64,000 nucleotides of DNA from assembly GCA_024195585.1 (NCBI GenBank), contig SWBL01000048.1, positions 62,001 through 126,000 of the forward strand, written 5' to 3'. Made by a program: the position numbers and the translations under genes. The stretch comes from Aureobasidium sp. EXF-3400. Its lineage: Eukaryota; Ascomycota; Dothideomycetes; Dothideales; Saccotheciaceae. Under the pieces are notes generated by a model. That model worked only from the letters and a program-made list of their open reading frames with translations. It did not search any database and was not told the origin of the DNA. Of this stretch, positions 8,216 through 18,515 are shown piece by piece (the first letter of the stretch is position 1; each line of letters starts with the position of its first letter).

Positions 8216-11200
8216 TTACATATCGATGCTTTCGTGGAATCGCAAAACTGCGTTGTTGTCGAGGTAGCCGTCCACCTCGTCGGGCAGCGCATCAAACGAT
8301 GCTCTTGCGACTTGCTCCTGTGTTGTTGAGTTGGTCACGTCGGCGATCAGGACCAGTCCTGCCGTCTTGACTGATTCGATGAGTGCCGGCACAAGCTCCT
8401 GTTCATCATGTCAGTCGAAGCTTTCTTCTCCCATCTTGCTTGTCACTTACCAGTAATCTGGAGCTGCACATCAGTCCCATGAAGTTGTTGCTCTGTGCGA
8501 TTCTGACGGCTTCCTTGACAGATGTCGTTGTACGTCCGCTGCTGTACAATGGCCACTCTGCCTCTTCTGACATCACTTGTTCAATGCCGAGGTCGTTGCA
8601 CAGGAGCACAGGGTCTGTGGGGAGATTAGTTATATCCTTTTGATGTGTCTGCTGTAAGCCACTTACAGTTTGGTTGCTTCCAGTTAAGCGCTGTGCAGAT
8701 GTTGGCGTTGTAAGAAGAGAACACAATTGACCTGATCAAACCCTCGTTGGCTCCACGAAGGCGCCTTGCGTGATCAAACACTTCTTTCAATGCAGCATCC
8801 ACAAACTCGTTAATGTTGCCTGTCGGGCCGAGTTGCAGCTGCTCCTCTTCTGTCTTTGTAGGGAAGAGCATATGCACATCGAGATGCATCTGCGGCGGTA
8901 AAATCTCGAGCACGTCTTGCAGAGAGCACCATGATGTTGCGAGTCCCTTAGCCAATTCGGCAGGTGATGATTCGAGAAGCGCTCTTAGATTCTCGGGTCC
9001 TTTGCCGTGGGCCTTGCCAATAGCCGAGAACTGCTCGTACGTCACTCGGCTGATCAGGTCATTCCTCACGCCATATGCTGCAAGTGCCGATGGCATGGCC
9101 CACGAGGGGTATAGGACTGGCACACCATCCTTGGTCGCTTGTACGAAGATGCGCATGTAGTCGCCACTCAAACTCGAACCAGTGATGAGTGCATTCGGTT
9201 GTGAGCTAATTTGGCTTGTTGCCTTCCAGTAAGTAGCAAACTGTGTGATTTCCATGGGAATGCCATGGAATGGCGTGACGACTTGGTACTTGAAGCTGAT
9301 ACGTCCGATGGCTCTGAGTCTAGGGTCGAAAAGTTCCAGATGCCAGTTTCCAGAACTACTGTATCTGCTCGAGAACACAAGCGACGATGCTGCACCTCTA
9401 GCGATCACCTTGGAACCAAATGTTGGGAATATGTCGAAGTCGATCGAAAATGTGTCGAGGTTGTCGATCTGGAATGAGATGACCTTAAACTCATCCTGTA
9501 CCGGCAGCGGGATATTGCGGGGAATGAGATCTGAAGATTTGGACGATATCGTCAATCTTGCAGCGGGGTACTTGTTATCGCCATAGAACTCAATTGCATC
9601 AGAATCTTGAGAGTCGAAACTGATAACAATGAATGTTTTTGTTGTGTCGAGGAAGTTGTGGCCGTAGCGTCTGAGAGGGATGATGGGTGGAGGCAAAGAG
9701 AGGTCGGGAATTGCTTCCATATCTGCACTTGCAGGGATAGGTGCGCTTGAGCTGAGGATGGATTGGAAAGTGGCAGGAGCTGGTGTTGGCTCTTCGCGGG
9801 CAATACCTCTACCGTGGCCTGCCTTTTCGAGCAGACGTAAACAGTCGAGATGACCCTCCCATGCAGCGTAGTACATGGCGGAAAGGTCTTTCTCGTCCAG
9901 TGCATCAACGTCCACGCCCAACTCAAGCAGAGACTGCAAGCAAGATAAGTGGCCTTCGCTCGCAGCGTGGAAAAGAGGAGTCCATTGATAGAGCTTGTCG
10001 GGTTGGTCCAGGTTGGCTCCGTAAGCCTTCAACATTTCCAGTATCTGCGGACTACGTCCTGATCGGGGAACCAGATGTTGTGGGTAGAGACCTTCTGCAT
10101 CGGGTAGAATTTGTGGGTGGTACTGGAGAAGCATATCCACGATCGAGACGGATCCATATTGACAAGCCAAGTTGATTGGAATGTGATCGGCCTCGCTAGA
10201 TGGGTCTACACGAGCGCCCAGCTCCAAGACTGCTTTTACGGCGGCAAAGCGAGCATGCACAATGCCATGAATGAGTGGTGTGAAGTTGTCCAAGTCCTTG
10301 TAGTCGACGCTTTCAGCGACCGGTGCAGCGTTCGAGGAAGTGCTCTCTATGCCTTGCATAGCGTCCGCCGAGTCGTACTTGACAAGCTCCTTGACGACCT
10401 CGACATGGCCGCGCATACAGGCATAGTGCAGTGGAATGCGGCCATAGATATCAGTCGCTATAGGCTTTGCTCCACGCTCGAGAACCATTGTCAAGCTGAG
10501 TAGCCTTCCTGAGATTGACAATTCATGCAAGCAAGTGCGCTCGTTGATCTCGTCCACGTAATTTAGATTAACCAGATCTGTCTCCAGGAGGGTTCTTTGC
10601 ATCTCCAGAGGGGCGTCATTGATTGTGCTGAGGAAGATGCGGTTGATGCGTTCTCTTGCTTCGTCTGTAGATCCGAGTCTTGCGATCCACTCCTTGATTA
10701 GTGTCTCGTTACCAGTGTTCACTGCCTGTTGCATCTGCATCTCGATATCATTATCCTCTTGCGCACCGGCTTGGGGTTTTAGCTGTTGGTCGCCGGTCGG
10801 AACATATTCGATCTTCTCGCCCTCTGCCCAAGCGCCAAGTTCGAGCAAGCTTGATGTGGCTTGGTCGGAAAGGTCTCTGATGACATCTCTGTTGAAGCAA
10901 GGCTGGATCTCTACAGCTCTTGAGAGATATAGCTCCTTTGTTCGTGACTTTGAAGTTTTATCCCACTGTACGATCAGATTAGCAATCCAGATCTGACGCT
11001 TTGCGAGATAAGAAATCCTACCTTCTTGAGGATTTTTGAGAAGGCTGTCTGGTTAATCTCGATAAATTGCTACTCCAGTCAGAATTTATTTCTTGGGTTA
11101 CATTTGGCATTGCAAACCTGAAGTTTGTCGAGATCACTGTTGAACAACCGAAACCCTTCGTCCAGTGTGACAAAGACTGTGGAGAGTTTTGAAGCAGACA

Positions 11201-11769
11201 GTCCGCGAGCTTGTAACGACTTCTTCCTGTCCGCCAACGTTTTCAACCGTAACTTGAGCTGCGAAGTGGTGTGAGCTAGAGAGCTTCAAACGTCGACCAT
11301 CAATGACACACCTCGGCTTCTTTCTGTAGATAGAAGATGTTGACCTTTTCAAGTTCACGCTCCTGCAGCATTGTTAGTCTCTTGCCCTTGAGAGAGAATA
11401 TGTTATCTTACTAGTCGAAAGAAAAATGTAGCTTTGTTTGCTTGTAGTGAAGCTTGAGAATCTGCAAGACCGCTTCCGGCATTTGTAAGATCTTGAGCGT
11501 GTATCACGGGTGTAGCACTAAGCTTTTTGATCAACTGCAGATTGTCAGTATGGGGTGGATATATTGACAGGTTTGCAGAAGACGAAAGTGGCTGCATCGT
11601 AAGGTGTGTACCTTCTTGAGGGCCTTGTAGTCAACAAAGCTGGCAGCATATTCGGGGATATCGAGCTGTCTTTTCTGAATGTGTTTGCCGAACTTCCTGA
11701 TAGCGGGGCAGTCAGATCATGATAATACACTTGCCGCGAAGAACAGGGGTCTATGATAATAACACACAT
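8216..11769 (-). CDS. PHO81: Pho81/NUC-2-type phosphate sensor (SPX, ankyrin repeats, degenerate GDPD domain)
   Basis: Nine coding exons: 11768-11769, 11612-11696, 11412-11534, 11312-11362, 11118-11258, 11022-11069, 8667-10965, 8451-8614 and 8216-8398, giving 1031 residues. The start codon is split: AT, then a 71-nt intron with donor GTGTGT, then G AAG TTC giving MKFGKHIQKRQLDIPEYAAS, the classic SPX opening. SPX occupies about residues 1-190. Ankyrin repeats follow at about 290-530 (GRIPLHYACMRGHVEVV, TPLFHAASEGHLSCLQSLLE). The C-terminus (about 735-1031) aligns with glycerophosphodiester phosphodiesterases, but ITGSSLSGDY replaces the catalytic HRG, as in Pho81/NUC-2 rather than Gde1. In yeast and Neurospora this protein inhibits the Pho80-Pho85-type kinase under phosphate starvation. 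All splice phases close correctly. Confidence 0.92.
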
Positions 11770-13104
11770 TTTGGCCGAGAGGAATGCCTTGTCGGTGACC
11801 TGAAATTATGGCGTGGAGGGGCTGCTGGACAGCTCTGCTATCGAGAGTGACCGAATGTGATTGGCAAGCAAGCGACGCAAAGTTACTGATGAGCGGCGGG
11901 CTTGACTCTTATTTGGACTGCAATCCTTACGACATATGGGTCCAGGGCGATATTGTTCGTGTTTGCGGTTGAGAAGCGCGTCAGATGAGTCTCGCGCACA
12001 CCTAGCAGTTTACCGACGGCTGTTGAGAGGGGTCTTCGGTGAGCATTGGCAATTGCCGTCAACTTAATAACCACCAAGTGGATCGTCTTCTGAATTCCCT
12101 GGCCTCACACGTTTACTCCGTAGAGGTCGGAGAAAGCACAGCTAGAAGATCTAACCAATAAAAACGCCGCTTGGCAACCACGTTTTTCCCACCTCCCCTC
12201 GTCGCTTCCTAAACTGGCGTTGACAACTCGCCCGAGCCACCATAACTACACGATTTCAAGAGCTTCGTTTCTCAACGCCGGTCGCAGCCATAACAATCTT
12301 GATAACATGAGCATCTCGTTAGTCAAGAGCTGCCAGTGCGAACGCCACGCTGCCCGTATCCCCATCTGTCGGTATCGCGACGCGAGGCCACGGCGATCAT
12401 TCTGCGCATATTTCCATATATTCGTATCAAGTAGCATCTGCTGTCGCGTGCCATCAAAGGTCGAGCCGGTCTCGATTGTATGTCACTGCCCCACTAAGCG
12501 GTGATTCCGCTCTTCCTCTCCGTTCCTTTGCTCTCCAAGACCTCCACAACCTCCACGTTCCCTAATCCATTGTTCGAGCCGGTCGCCAGCTTCTGCCTAA
12601 TCTAGTCCAAGAAACCCTCAGCACATCCCTGTTGCAATTATCTGCTTGTGGTGAGTATGATGCTTGAACTGATAACGTCTAATACTGTACCATGATTGGG
12701 AGTATCTCGTCCGTAAACTCCCGTATGCATCAACCCGAGATTCTGAACGGACGCATCTGAACATGAGACAGTCCACCGCTCATTCCGCAGGTTAGACTTG
12801 TTATCGACGCCTGTGGAACCTTCTCTTACTGCTGTCACAAGATGGACAAAAAGGCCCCTTTCTCGGGTTGTAAGTCCTTCGCACGTCAGTCGGACCTGCC
12901 TTGAAGCCAAGTCTGGCAGTTGGAGTCAGCCATTGCCCTTTCCCTGCGCGCAGCACAACACGTGTGAGCAAAACATGACTCTTGATCTCGCCTACCACCC
13001 GTGATACCAATACCTTCCAATTGCCCCGCATCAATTCTACGTCTCTTTACTCTCTTCCTATCATTCCCTTGCTCGCTCTCATTGCATCCTCTGCACCATC
13101 AATC
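11770..13104. other. intergenic region between PHO81 and the decayed oxidase gene
   Basis: About 1.3 kb without a supportable gene. It carries the PHO81 promoter and 5' UTR and whatever promoter the oxidase once had. A CACGTG E-box-like hexamer is present at 12959-12964, much nearer the oxidase gene than PHO81, so I do not link it to phosphate control. Short open frames on both strands (for example 12220-12504) look random. Confidence 0.5.
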
Positions 13105-15354
13105 ATGCTCCTAGAACTCTACCAACCACCGCCCTCGAAACTCGATACATACTACATTCTCGGAGAAATTGCTTAGAAAGCTACCGCCTTGGCCGATATC
13201 CATCCCACCGTCGATCTAGATCTGCTTCGTCAGCTTGCCGATGGTGTCCGCAATGATCAGATTGAGTCAGAAGATGCGATCCGTGCTTTGTGTCAGGTTT
13301 TCGAGGCCACTTTCACATTCGAAGTGCTGCACGGCCAGCTCAATGCCGATTTGAAGGCAAAAGTCTCGGCATTTCTCAGTGGCACTCCGGCAGAGACCAT
13401 TGCAGCCAGAGGTTTCGATCCAACTCCCACCCCTCTAGGTCTCCACAGGCACCCGTTCGGCGGCCATGTACCTGAAGCACACAAGAAGCATCACCTGTTT
13501 GGCGGCCGTGCCTATGCTAAAGTCGAACAAGGAATCGATGCTGTGGAGCATCGACCCGTTGTATTTGAGGACCGCGAAAGGACCATGATCATGCAGGTCC
13601 GAATAACATAACAGCAGCAGTATGTTTAACGCCTGCTGACACACCTTACAGGTTCACGCCGATATTCCGTTCCTCAACTAGCAGCAAAACGTGCGGACTA
13701 GACCTGCCCTGACCTTCGTCCCGTCCACTGTGCTCGGTCTGCAGAACCTTGTAAAGGCATATCCTCACAAGCGCATTCGATGCAGTGGTTATCGCCATAC
13801 CAGATCCGACTTCTTCGCCGAAGACCAAGACATCCTCGTCTCTTTCGTCAGCTTGCACCACGTTGCAAGTGTACTTCCAGAAATGATCAGCATTTTCACT
13901 AGTCGGATCAATGAAGCGGAGGTGTCGGGAGAACTGAGAAGCATTACGACATTTCCTCCCAGAGCAGGTCAAGCAGACACCCGGCATGTTCGAGTTGGTG
14001 TGGCAGTAACACCTGAAGAGCTTCGCGAATGGGCGATCAAGGACGACTGGTCACTACCTGTAGACGTGACAGCAGACGAGTAGAATGATCGAGACGGTGT
14101 GTTTGTCTTATTGTATAGCTGACTTTCTCCAGAATAACCACCGGCGGTATAGTCGGATCGATGTGCCACGGCTCGGGCTTCGTGCACAAGTCTATGAACG
14201 ACTACATCAGATCAGTCGAATACGTCGATGTCAATGGTGCCGTTCAGACTATCACGGACCCCAGCGAATTGCACGCTGCACTGGGTTGCTTTGGACTGCT
14301 GGGTGTAATCACGCATGTCACCTACGAAGTCAAGAAAATGACGTTCGCTGTCATGAAGCCTCAGAAAGTAAAGACAATGCTTGCCATCCCACCGCCTGAT
14401 CCCAGCCTAGTTCCCGAGGCACTGCATGCTGAAGTCAGCCCCGGAGAACTCCAGGATGCGATCATCGATTTTGAACGACGAGCTGGACAGGACCACTATG
14501 CCGAGTGGTCATGGTTCTCATATCAATCGGATGTCCTCGTCAACACATGGTCGACAGTCCCTGATGGTGAAGGGCAAGAGGACTACCCGACTCCCGCCCA
14601 AGCATTTCTGCAATGGATAGCGGCGTAGATCACCGCAGTCATCGTCGGAACCGATTTTTATCCTGACATGCCAGCGAGATGGCAGTCTCAGATACTCGCG
14701 ACAGGAAACATGGCGGTTCTATCGCCGTTGACCACCGATCCAGACGATCTTGAGATCAAGACTCCATTGCCAAATGCACTACACTTTCGACGCGGTCGCC
14801 ATTATGCGAGGGCCAGGAACATGGAACTTGAGTTGCCAATTCCGCCTTCACCAACTGACAAGACCAAGCCTGACTGGATGACGGTAAGAAAAGCTTGGTG
14901 GACCGTCATCAACCTGGTGTACCGCTCGGCAAACTCACCCATGCGTTTGGCGATGGATATGAGAATCACCGGTGACAGTAATATCATCATGGCTCCTCAA
15001 CGAGGGAACAGTCATGGCACTGTAGCTATCGAGGTTGGATCGATCACTGATACGGTCACCGAGGAAGAGTGGCAGACTTTTTGTCAAGGATTTGTAGATG
15101 GCTTGGCCGCATTGACTCCTGAAGGTAGGCTGCGTCCACACTGGGGAAAAGAGTGGGTAAAGATGCACTTTGGTGGTCTTCCAGCTCGTGAGTATGTCAA
15201 AGCGGTGGCATACAAGAATGAAATCCCAGAATGTATCGCAACGCTGGAGAAAATTGGCAAACGACAAGGATGGACTACGAAGGACTTGCACAAGAGGTTC
15301 TCGAACAGCTTGTTGGACGACATCTTCTTCTGCGACGCTCCTATACATGCTTGA
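13105..15354 (+). pseudogene. decayed FAD-linked oxidase (D-arabinono-1,4-lactone oxidase / gulonolactone oxidase-like)
   Basis: The protein can be followed from ATG 13105 to the stop at 15352-15354. An intron at 13597-13651 separates MIMQ from VHADIPFLN. FAD-binding type features are visible: RTRPALTFVPSTVLGLQNLV, RCSGYRHTRSDFFAEDQDIL, CHGSGFVHKSMNDYI and GCFGLLGVITHVTYEV, plus a C-terminal HWGKEWVKMHF of the ALO type. Four TAG codons interrupt the frame: at 13174-13176 (where Q is plausible), 13679-13681 (LN-stop-QQNV, where relatives have W), 14081-14083, and 14626-14628 (AA-stop-ITAV, where W is expected). There is also a frame change between about 14084 and 14133. TGG to TAG and CAG to TAG are CpA to TpA changes, as made by repeat-induced point mutation. 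Other genes here use TAG as a normal stop, so readthrough is unlikely. Confidence 0.75.
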
Positions 15355-15681
15355 TGGACCAATTCTGCTCTTATGAAGATTCAATAGTATCGTAGCAACC
15401 AGTCACTTTCTGACATGATATAGCGAAGTGCCAAGGTGTGGCTGGTGTGGACCCTGTGGCTGAAAATGTGGCTTGACTCGCGCGCTGACCTCCATGGCTC
15501 CACCGGATGCACATCCATTACTCTTCTATATTTCTGCCGCATCGCATAAACAATCCGCAAGACTATACCGTAACGCATATACAATCATCTACACTATAAC
15601 AGTGCTTCTGCCCGCCCGTCACCCTCAGAACGCAAAAGTCGCAAAACTTTACAGTCAAGTTTTCACATACACCTCGCCACC
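15355..15681. other. intergenic region upstream of CBP4
   Basis: No gene is seen. A CGCCACC context precedes the CBP4 ATG. The rest is the 3' flank of the pseudogene. Confidence 0.4.
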
Positions 15682-16478
15682 ATGCCCGGCGCAAAGTTGT
15701 GGGCGAAGATGATCGGATCGTATGCGCAATTTGCTTCCAGACGGGTCCAAGTGTGCCATACTGACAAGATGTTTCTCTAGGGGTGCTATCCTATGTATTG
15801 GCGGTCCTTACCTGATCTACTATGTCTCGCCAACCGAGGAAGAATTGTTCATGGTTAGTATTCTTCTCTTTCCCTGTAAATTGTTTTTCGACTCGAGTTT
15901 TCAAGAAACCCTTTTGCTTTCCATTCATTCGTTGGCGAATAGGTGGTCTCTGATTGTGGACATGCGTGGCTAATTCTGTCTGCGAATATAGAGATACAAC
16001 CCTGAGTTGCAGAGAAGATCGCTGGAGAACCGCAAGGAGAAGCAGGAGAATTTCAACGAGTGGGTTGCACAGCTCAAGAAGCACTCGAAGAGTGATTTGC
16101 CTCGTAAGTTGCACCACTCGATTTTTCGTTTTCCTTGTTCTTGTCGACTTCGCGAGCTCTTTTTGTTTCTTTCTATATTCTTCCACACTTTCCTTGCGCT
16201 CCCTTATCCCTCGGTGGTGCCCACTGGCCTTGCATATCTCTTGTTGAGTAATCCCGAGTCTCCATGGTCATCATCTGTGCTTCCCTCATGCCCAGCCAAC
16301 CTTCACAATGCGCATTTCAGCATCACCTACTGACACATTCCTCACAGTCTGGACAGCCTGGGACAAGGAGTCTCTCGCACACAAGGAAGCAGGTGCAGCC
16401 CGTCTGATCGAAGAACGCAGAATCGCCGAACAGGTCGCTCAAGCCAGAAAGGACGAGATCAAGAACTCTGCCGCTTAG
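15682..16478 (+). CDS. CBP4: Cbp4-like assembly factor for the mitochondrial cytochrome bc1 complex
   Basis: Four exons: 15682-15719, 15781-15853, 15992-16103 and 16348-16478, giving 117 residues. The introns are 61, 138 and 244 nt, the last two longer than is usual here. The spliced protein starts [14 protein letters not shown] and has one membrane helix ([14 protein letters not shown]). It then shows the family signature [22 protein letters not shown], and a helical charged C-terminus rich in Ala, Glu and Arg. Cbp4 is an inner-membrane protein that acts with Cbp3-Cbp6 around newly made cytochrome b during complex III assembly. The first exon is only 38 nt. Every junction keeps phase, and together they rebuild the TEEELF-x-RYNP block, which makes the model firm. 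Confidence 0.88.
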
Positions 16479-16842
16479 GTGTTCTGACAGAAAACAGGCG
16501 AGGGGTATATCATAGGTCTGGTTGTATTTTTAGGATTTGCAAGTCATTACGCTTCTCTGCACATTTGTTTTTCTTCTTCTGTTTGTCTTGACTGGATCTC
16601 ATACCGGATATCTCCTACTAAAGTATAGGTTGTTGAGTATGCTATAAAAAGGCACAAAGGTGTCCAAAAGTAAGATATTCCCAGAGAAAGCCCATGAAAT
16701 CAGGCATCTCACTGGATGCGTATACGCCCCTCGATATCATCATGCATTTTGATACGCTCTATCCAGCCAGAGATATACGCGAGAACGTCATTATGTCTTG
16801 CTTTCCTATCTACACATCTCCATTCCTGCTCCCTTTCTACAT
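16479..16842. other. intergenic region, convergent 3' flanks
   Basis: Lies between two convergent genes (CBP4 and the minus-strand acidic-tailed protein). It is AT-richer than the coding DNA, contains the putative 3' UTRs, and holds no gene I can support. Confidence 0.45.
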
Positions 16843-17433
16843 CTAATCATCATCGTCATCATCAATCATAACAAGAGGGACCCCTTTGGAAGTAAGCATC
16901 TCAGGCTCCTCATCCTCCTCATCTCCAGGGCTCTCCTTAACCTCAACCACTCTCTCCACCACAACTTTCTCCTCCTCCAAACCCAAATTCTTGGGCAACA
17001 TTCTGACTTCAGGCCTAGCCTTTCCCCTCAACCCAGAAGTCTTTGTAGCAATCTCTGCCCTCAGAACCTCCCACTGCTCAGCAGCTTCTTCAGGAGAGAG
17101 AGGTGTTTCTTGCATCTCTTCTGCTTCTTCAAATAGACAGGAAACATGTTCTCCTGTACTGATTCTTTTGGCGTCGACTTCGGCTGCGACGTCTGCTAGC
17201 ATGGTTTCCCTCTTCAAGTGATCCATCTCGTAGATGTAAGCGTCTGTTTTCTTGAAAGCGTAGATAGCGCTATGACGGGCTTGACTGTCATTGGAGAGAC
17301 ATTGCTTGTAGGTGTAGAACTTGTTGCGAGGGGTGCGGGCTTTGGGTTCGTAGGTCTTGGACACGGGGGTCTTTGGAGGGTGACGAGGAGGGCTTGAGTG
17401 AACGAGTGTCGGGGGCGTGGTTTGTTTTGCCAT
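16843..17433 (-). CDS. hypothetical protein with poly-Asp C-terminus
   Basis: An uninterrupted frame of 196 residues from MAKQTTPPTLVHSS; the frame is open further upstream to 17511, but the Lys/Pro-rich start at 17433 is more protein-like. The N-terminal 50 residues are basic and Pro-rich (HPPKTPVSKTYEPKARTP). The middle is helical (MDHLKRETMLADVAAEVDAK). Then comes EEAEEMQETPLSPEEAAEQW, a basic patch (GLRGKARPEV), a Val/Glu-rich helix and an acidic end (DEEDEEPE, then VMIDDDDDD). No family is recognised. The charge layout, basic head and acidic tail, would fit a chromatin- or RNA-associated protein, but that is only inference. Confidence 0.6.
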   Translation of the reverse strand: MAKQTTPPTLVHSSPPRHPPKTPVSKTYEPKARTPRNKFYTYKQCLSNDSQARHSAIYAFKKTDAYIYEMDHLKRETMLADVAAEVDAKRISTGEHVSCLFEEAEEMQETPLSPEEAAEQWEVLRAEIATKTSGLRGKARPEVRMLPKNLGLEEEKVVVERVVEVKESPGDEEDEEPEMLTSKGVPLVMIDDDDDD

Positions 17434-17728
17434 GATTTTGATAGTATGTAGGGGTCTGCTAGTTCTATAGTGTAGATATATGTCAACATGCGTGTGTATG
17501 TAACAGTACAACTAGTGTAAGGCTACTTACTTTGGCTGTGATAGGAGATGTTTTGACACTCGGGTCTGCAACGATAGTGTTGTTGTGTGAAAGTGTCTCG
17601 CAGAGGGGTTGTTTTATAGTCTCTATAGTGTGATGTGAGGCAAGAGTGAACGAGAAGTGGCAGCAAAGCTTCATGCGTTTGTTGTCGTCGCTGCCTAGCT
17701 GTCGCTACGACGATGGAACAGGGTGTAT

Positions 17729-17878
17729 TGTAGTAAACAACAGGCACGAACACCGGGTCTTCTACCAATCACATGCAACAGTGACAACACCCGCAGTGTT
17801 GTCATCACGATAATACGGGGTTTGTAGTGAACGATCGAGAACGAGTATCGGGTCTATCACGAATCACGAGCAAACATC
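17729..17878. repeat. diverged direct repeat, 94-bp period
   Basis: The segment starting tgtagtaaac at 17729 recurs as tgtagtgaac at 17823. Both continue with acga..a.cgggtct, then a.cAatcac and gcaaca, aligning over about 55 nt at roughly 70 percent with the same spacing. The rest of the unit has diverged. Confidence 0.6.
17782..17804. other. perfect 9-bp inverted repeat (hairpin)
   Basis: TGACAACAC, loop CCGCA, GTGTTGTCA. It lies inside the first copy of the 94-bp duplication and is absent from the second copy. No T-run follows, so it is not an obvious terminator. Confidence 0.6.
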
Positions 17879-18515
17879 GACATGGTGAAGCCTGAGGAAG
17901 CGACAGTGAGCTGTCAGGGGCGCGCGTAGCGAGCTCCAATCCCATCACAGGCAAGACTCAATGCCCAGGATTGTTACACTCATAGGTGTCGACCATATGT
18001 TGTGAGGCTTGAAGAGGGTGTTGTTGGCGGTCGACAACCCGGTGTTACGGTCTCGCGGGCTGTCGTGACGACCGTACGGGGAATCGACGGCAGACCCGAC
18101 GACATGTGAAGTCAAGTGAGGCTTTGTATGTTGTTGTATGCAGCCCCGTATCACGAAGTCTGGACGGTGCCTTGATGACCGTACGGGCCCCTTTATAGCA
18201 GCCACGAGCGGCGTTGCCGCCTGCCTCTTGCGTGACGACACCAGGACCCGAGTTGCACTTGAGGCGGATGTATTCCCAGGAATCAGAGATTTATATCTAT
18301 ACGATTGTCTCGACAAGCTGAGACGAAAATTTTCTTCTCGACTCGACGATGACCTCCTCTCCTAGACGTGATTACTGAGAGATGTTGTCACAGAACAGAT
18401 AATTGACGAGACGACTTTACAGCGTCGCAACCAGGGGCAGAAAATTGTGGTTGATAGTTGCTTATTATGTTGTATCGTACTAATGGTACTGCCTGCACTG
18501 GCTTTTTGGAACCCC

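Larger units (their letters stand above)
17434..18515. other. intergenic region with tandem repeat, hairpin and paired CCGTACGG palindromes
   Basis: About 1.1 kb with no convincing gene. It holds a diverged 94-bp-period duplication, a perfect 9-bp hairpin (both listed separately) and two copies of the palindrome CCGTACGG at 18072-18079 and 18179-18186, each inside the larger match gaccgtacggg. Short frames here are not protein-like. Confidence 0.5.

Noticed and set aside
12220..12504. 94-codon + frame upstream of the oxidase pseudogene
   Set aside because: Arg/Cys-rich with no resemblance to known proteins; probably chance in 5' flanking DNA.
12959..12964. CACGTG hexamer as a Pho4/NUC-1 site controlling PHO81
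   Set aside because: It lies about 1.2 kb from the PHO81 start and next to another gene; a single hexamer is expected by chance.
14131..14775. Idea that TAG is read as an amino acid in this organism
   Set aside because: Intact genes such as COA1, CBP4 and translin end at TAG, so the TAGs in the oxidase gene are true stops.
17782..17804. Hairpin as a transcription terminator
   Set aside because: No T-run follows, and Pol II genes in fungi do not use such terminators.
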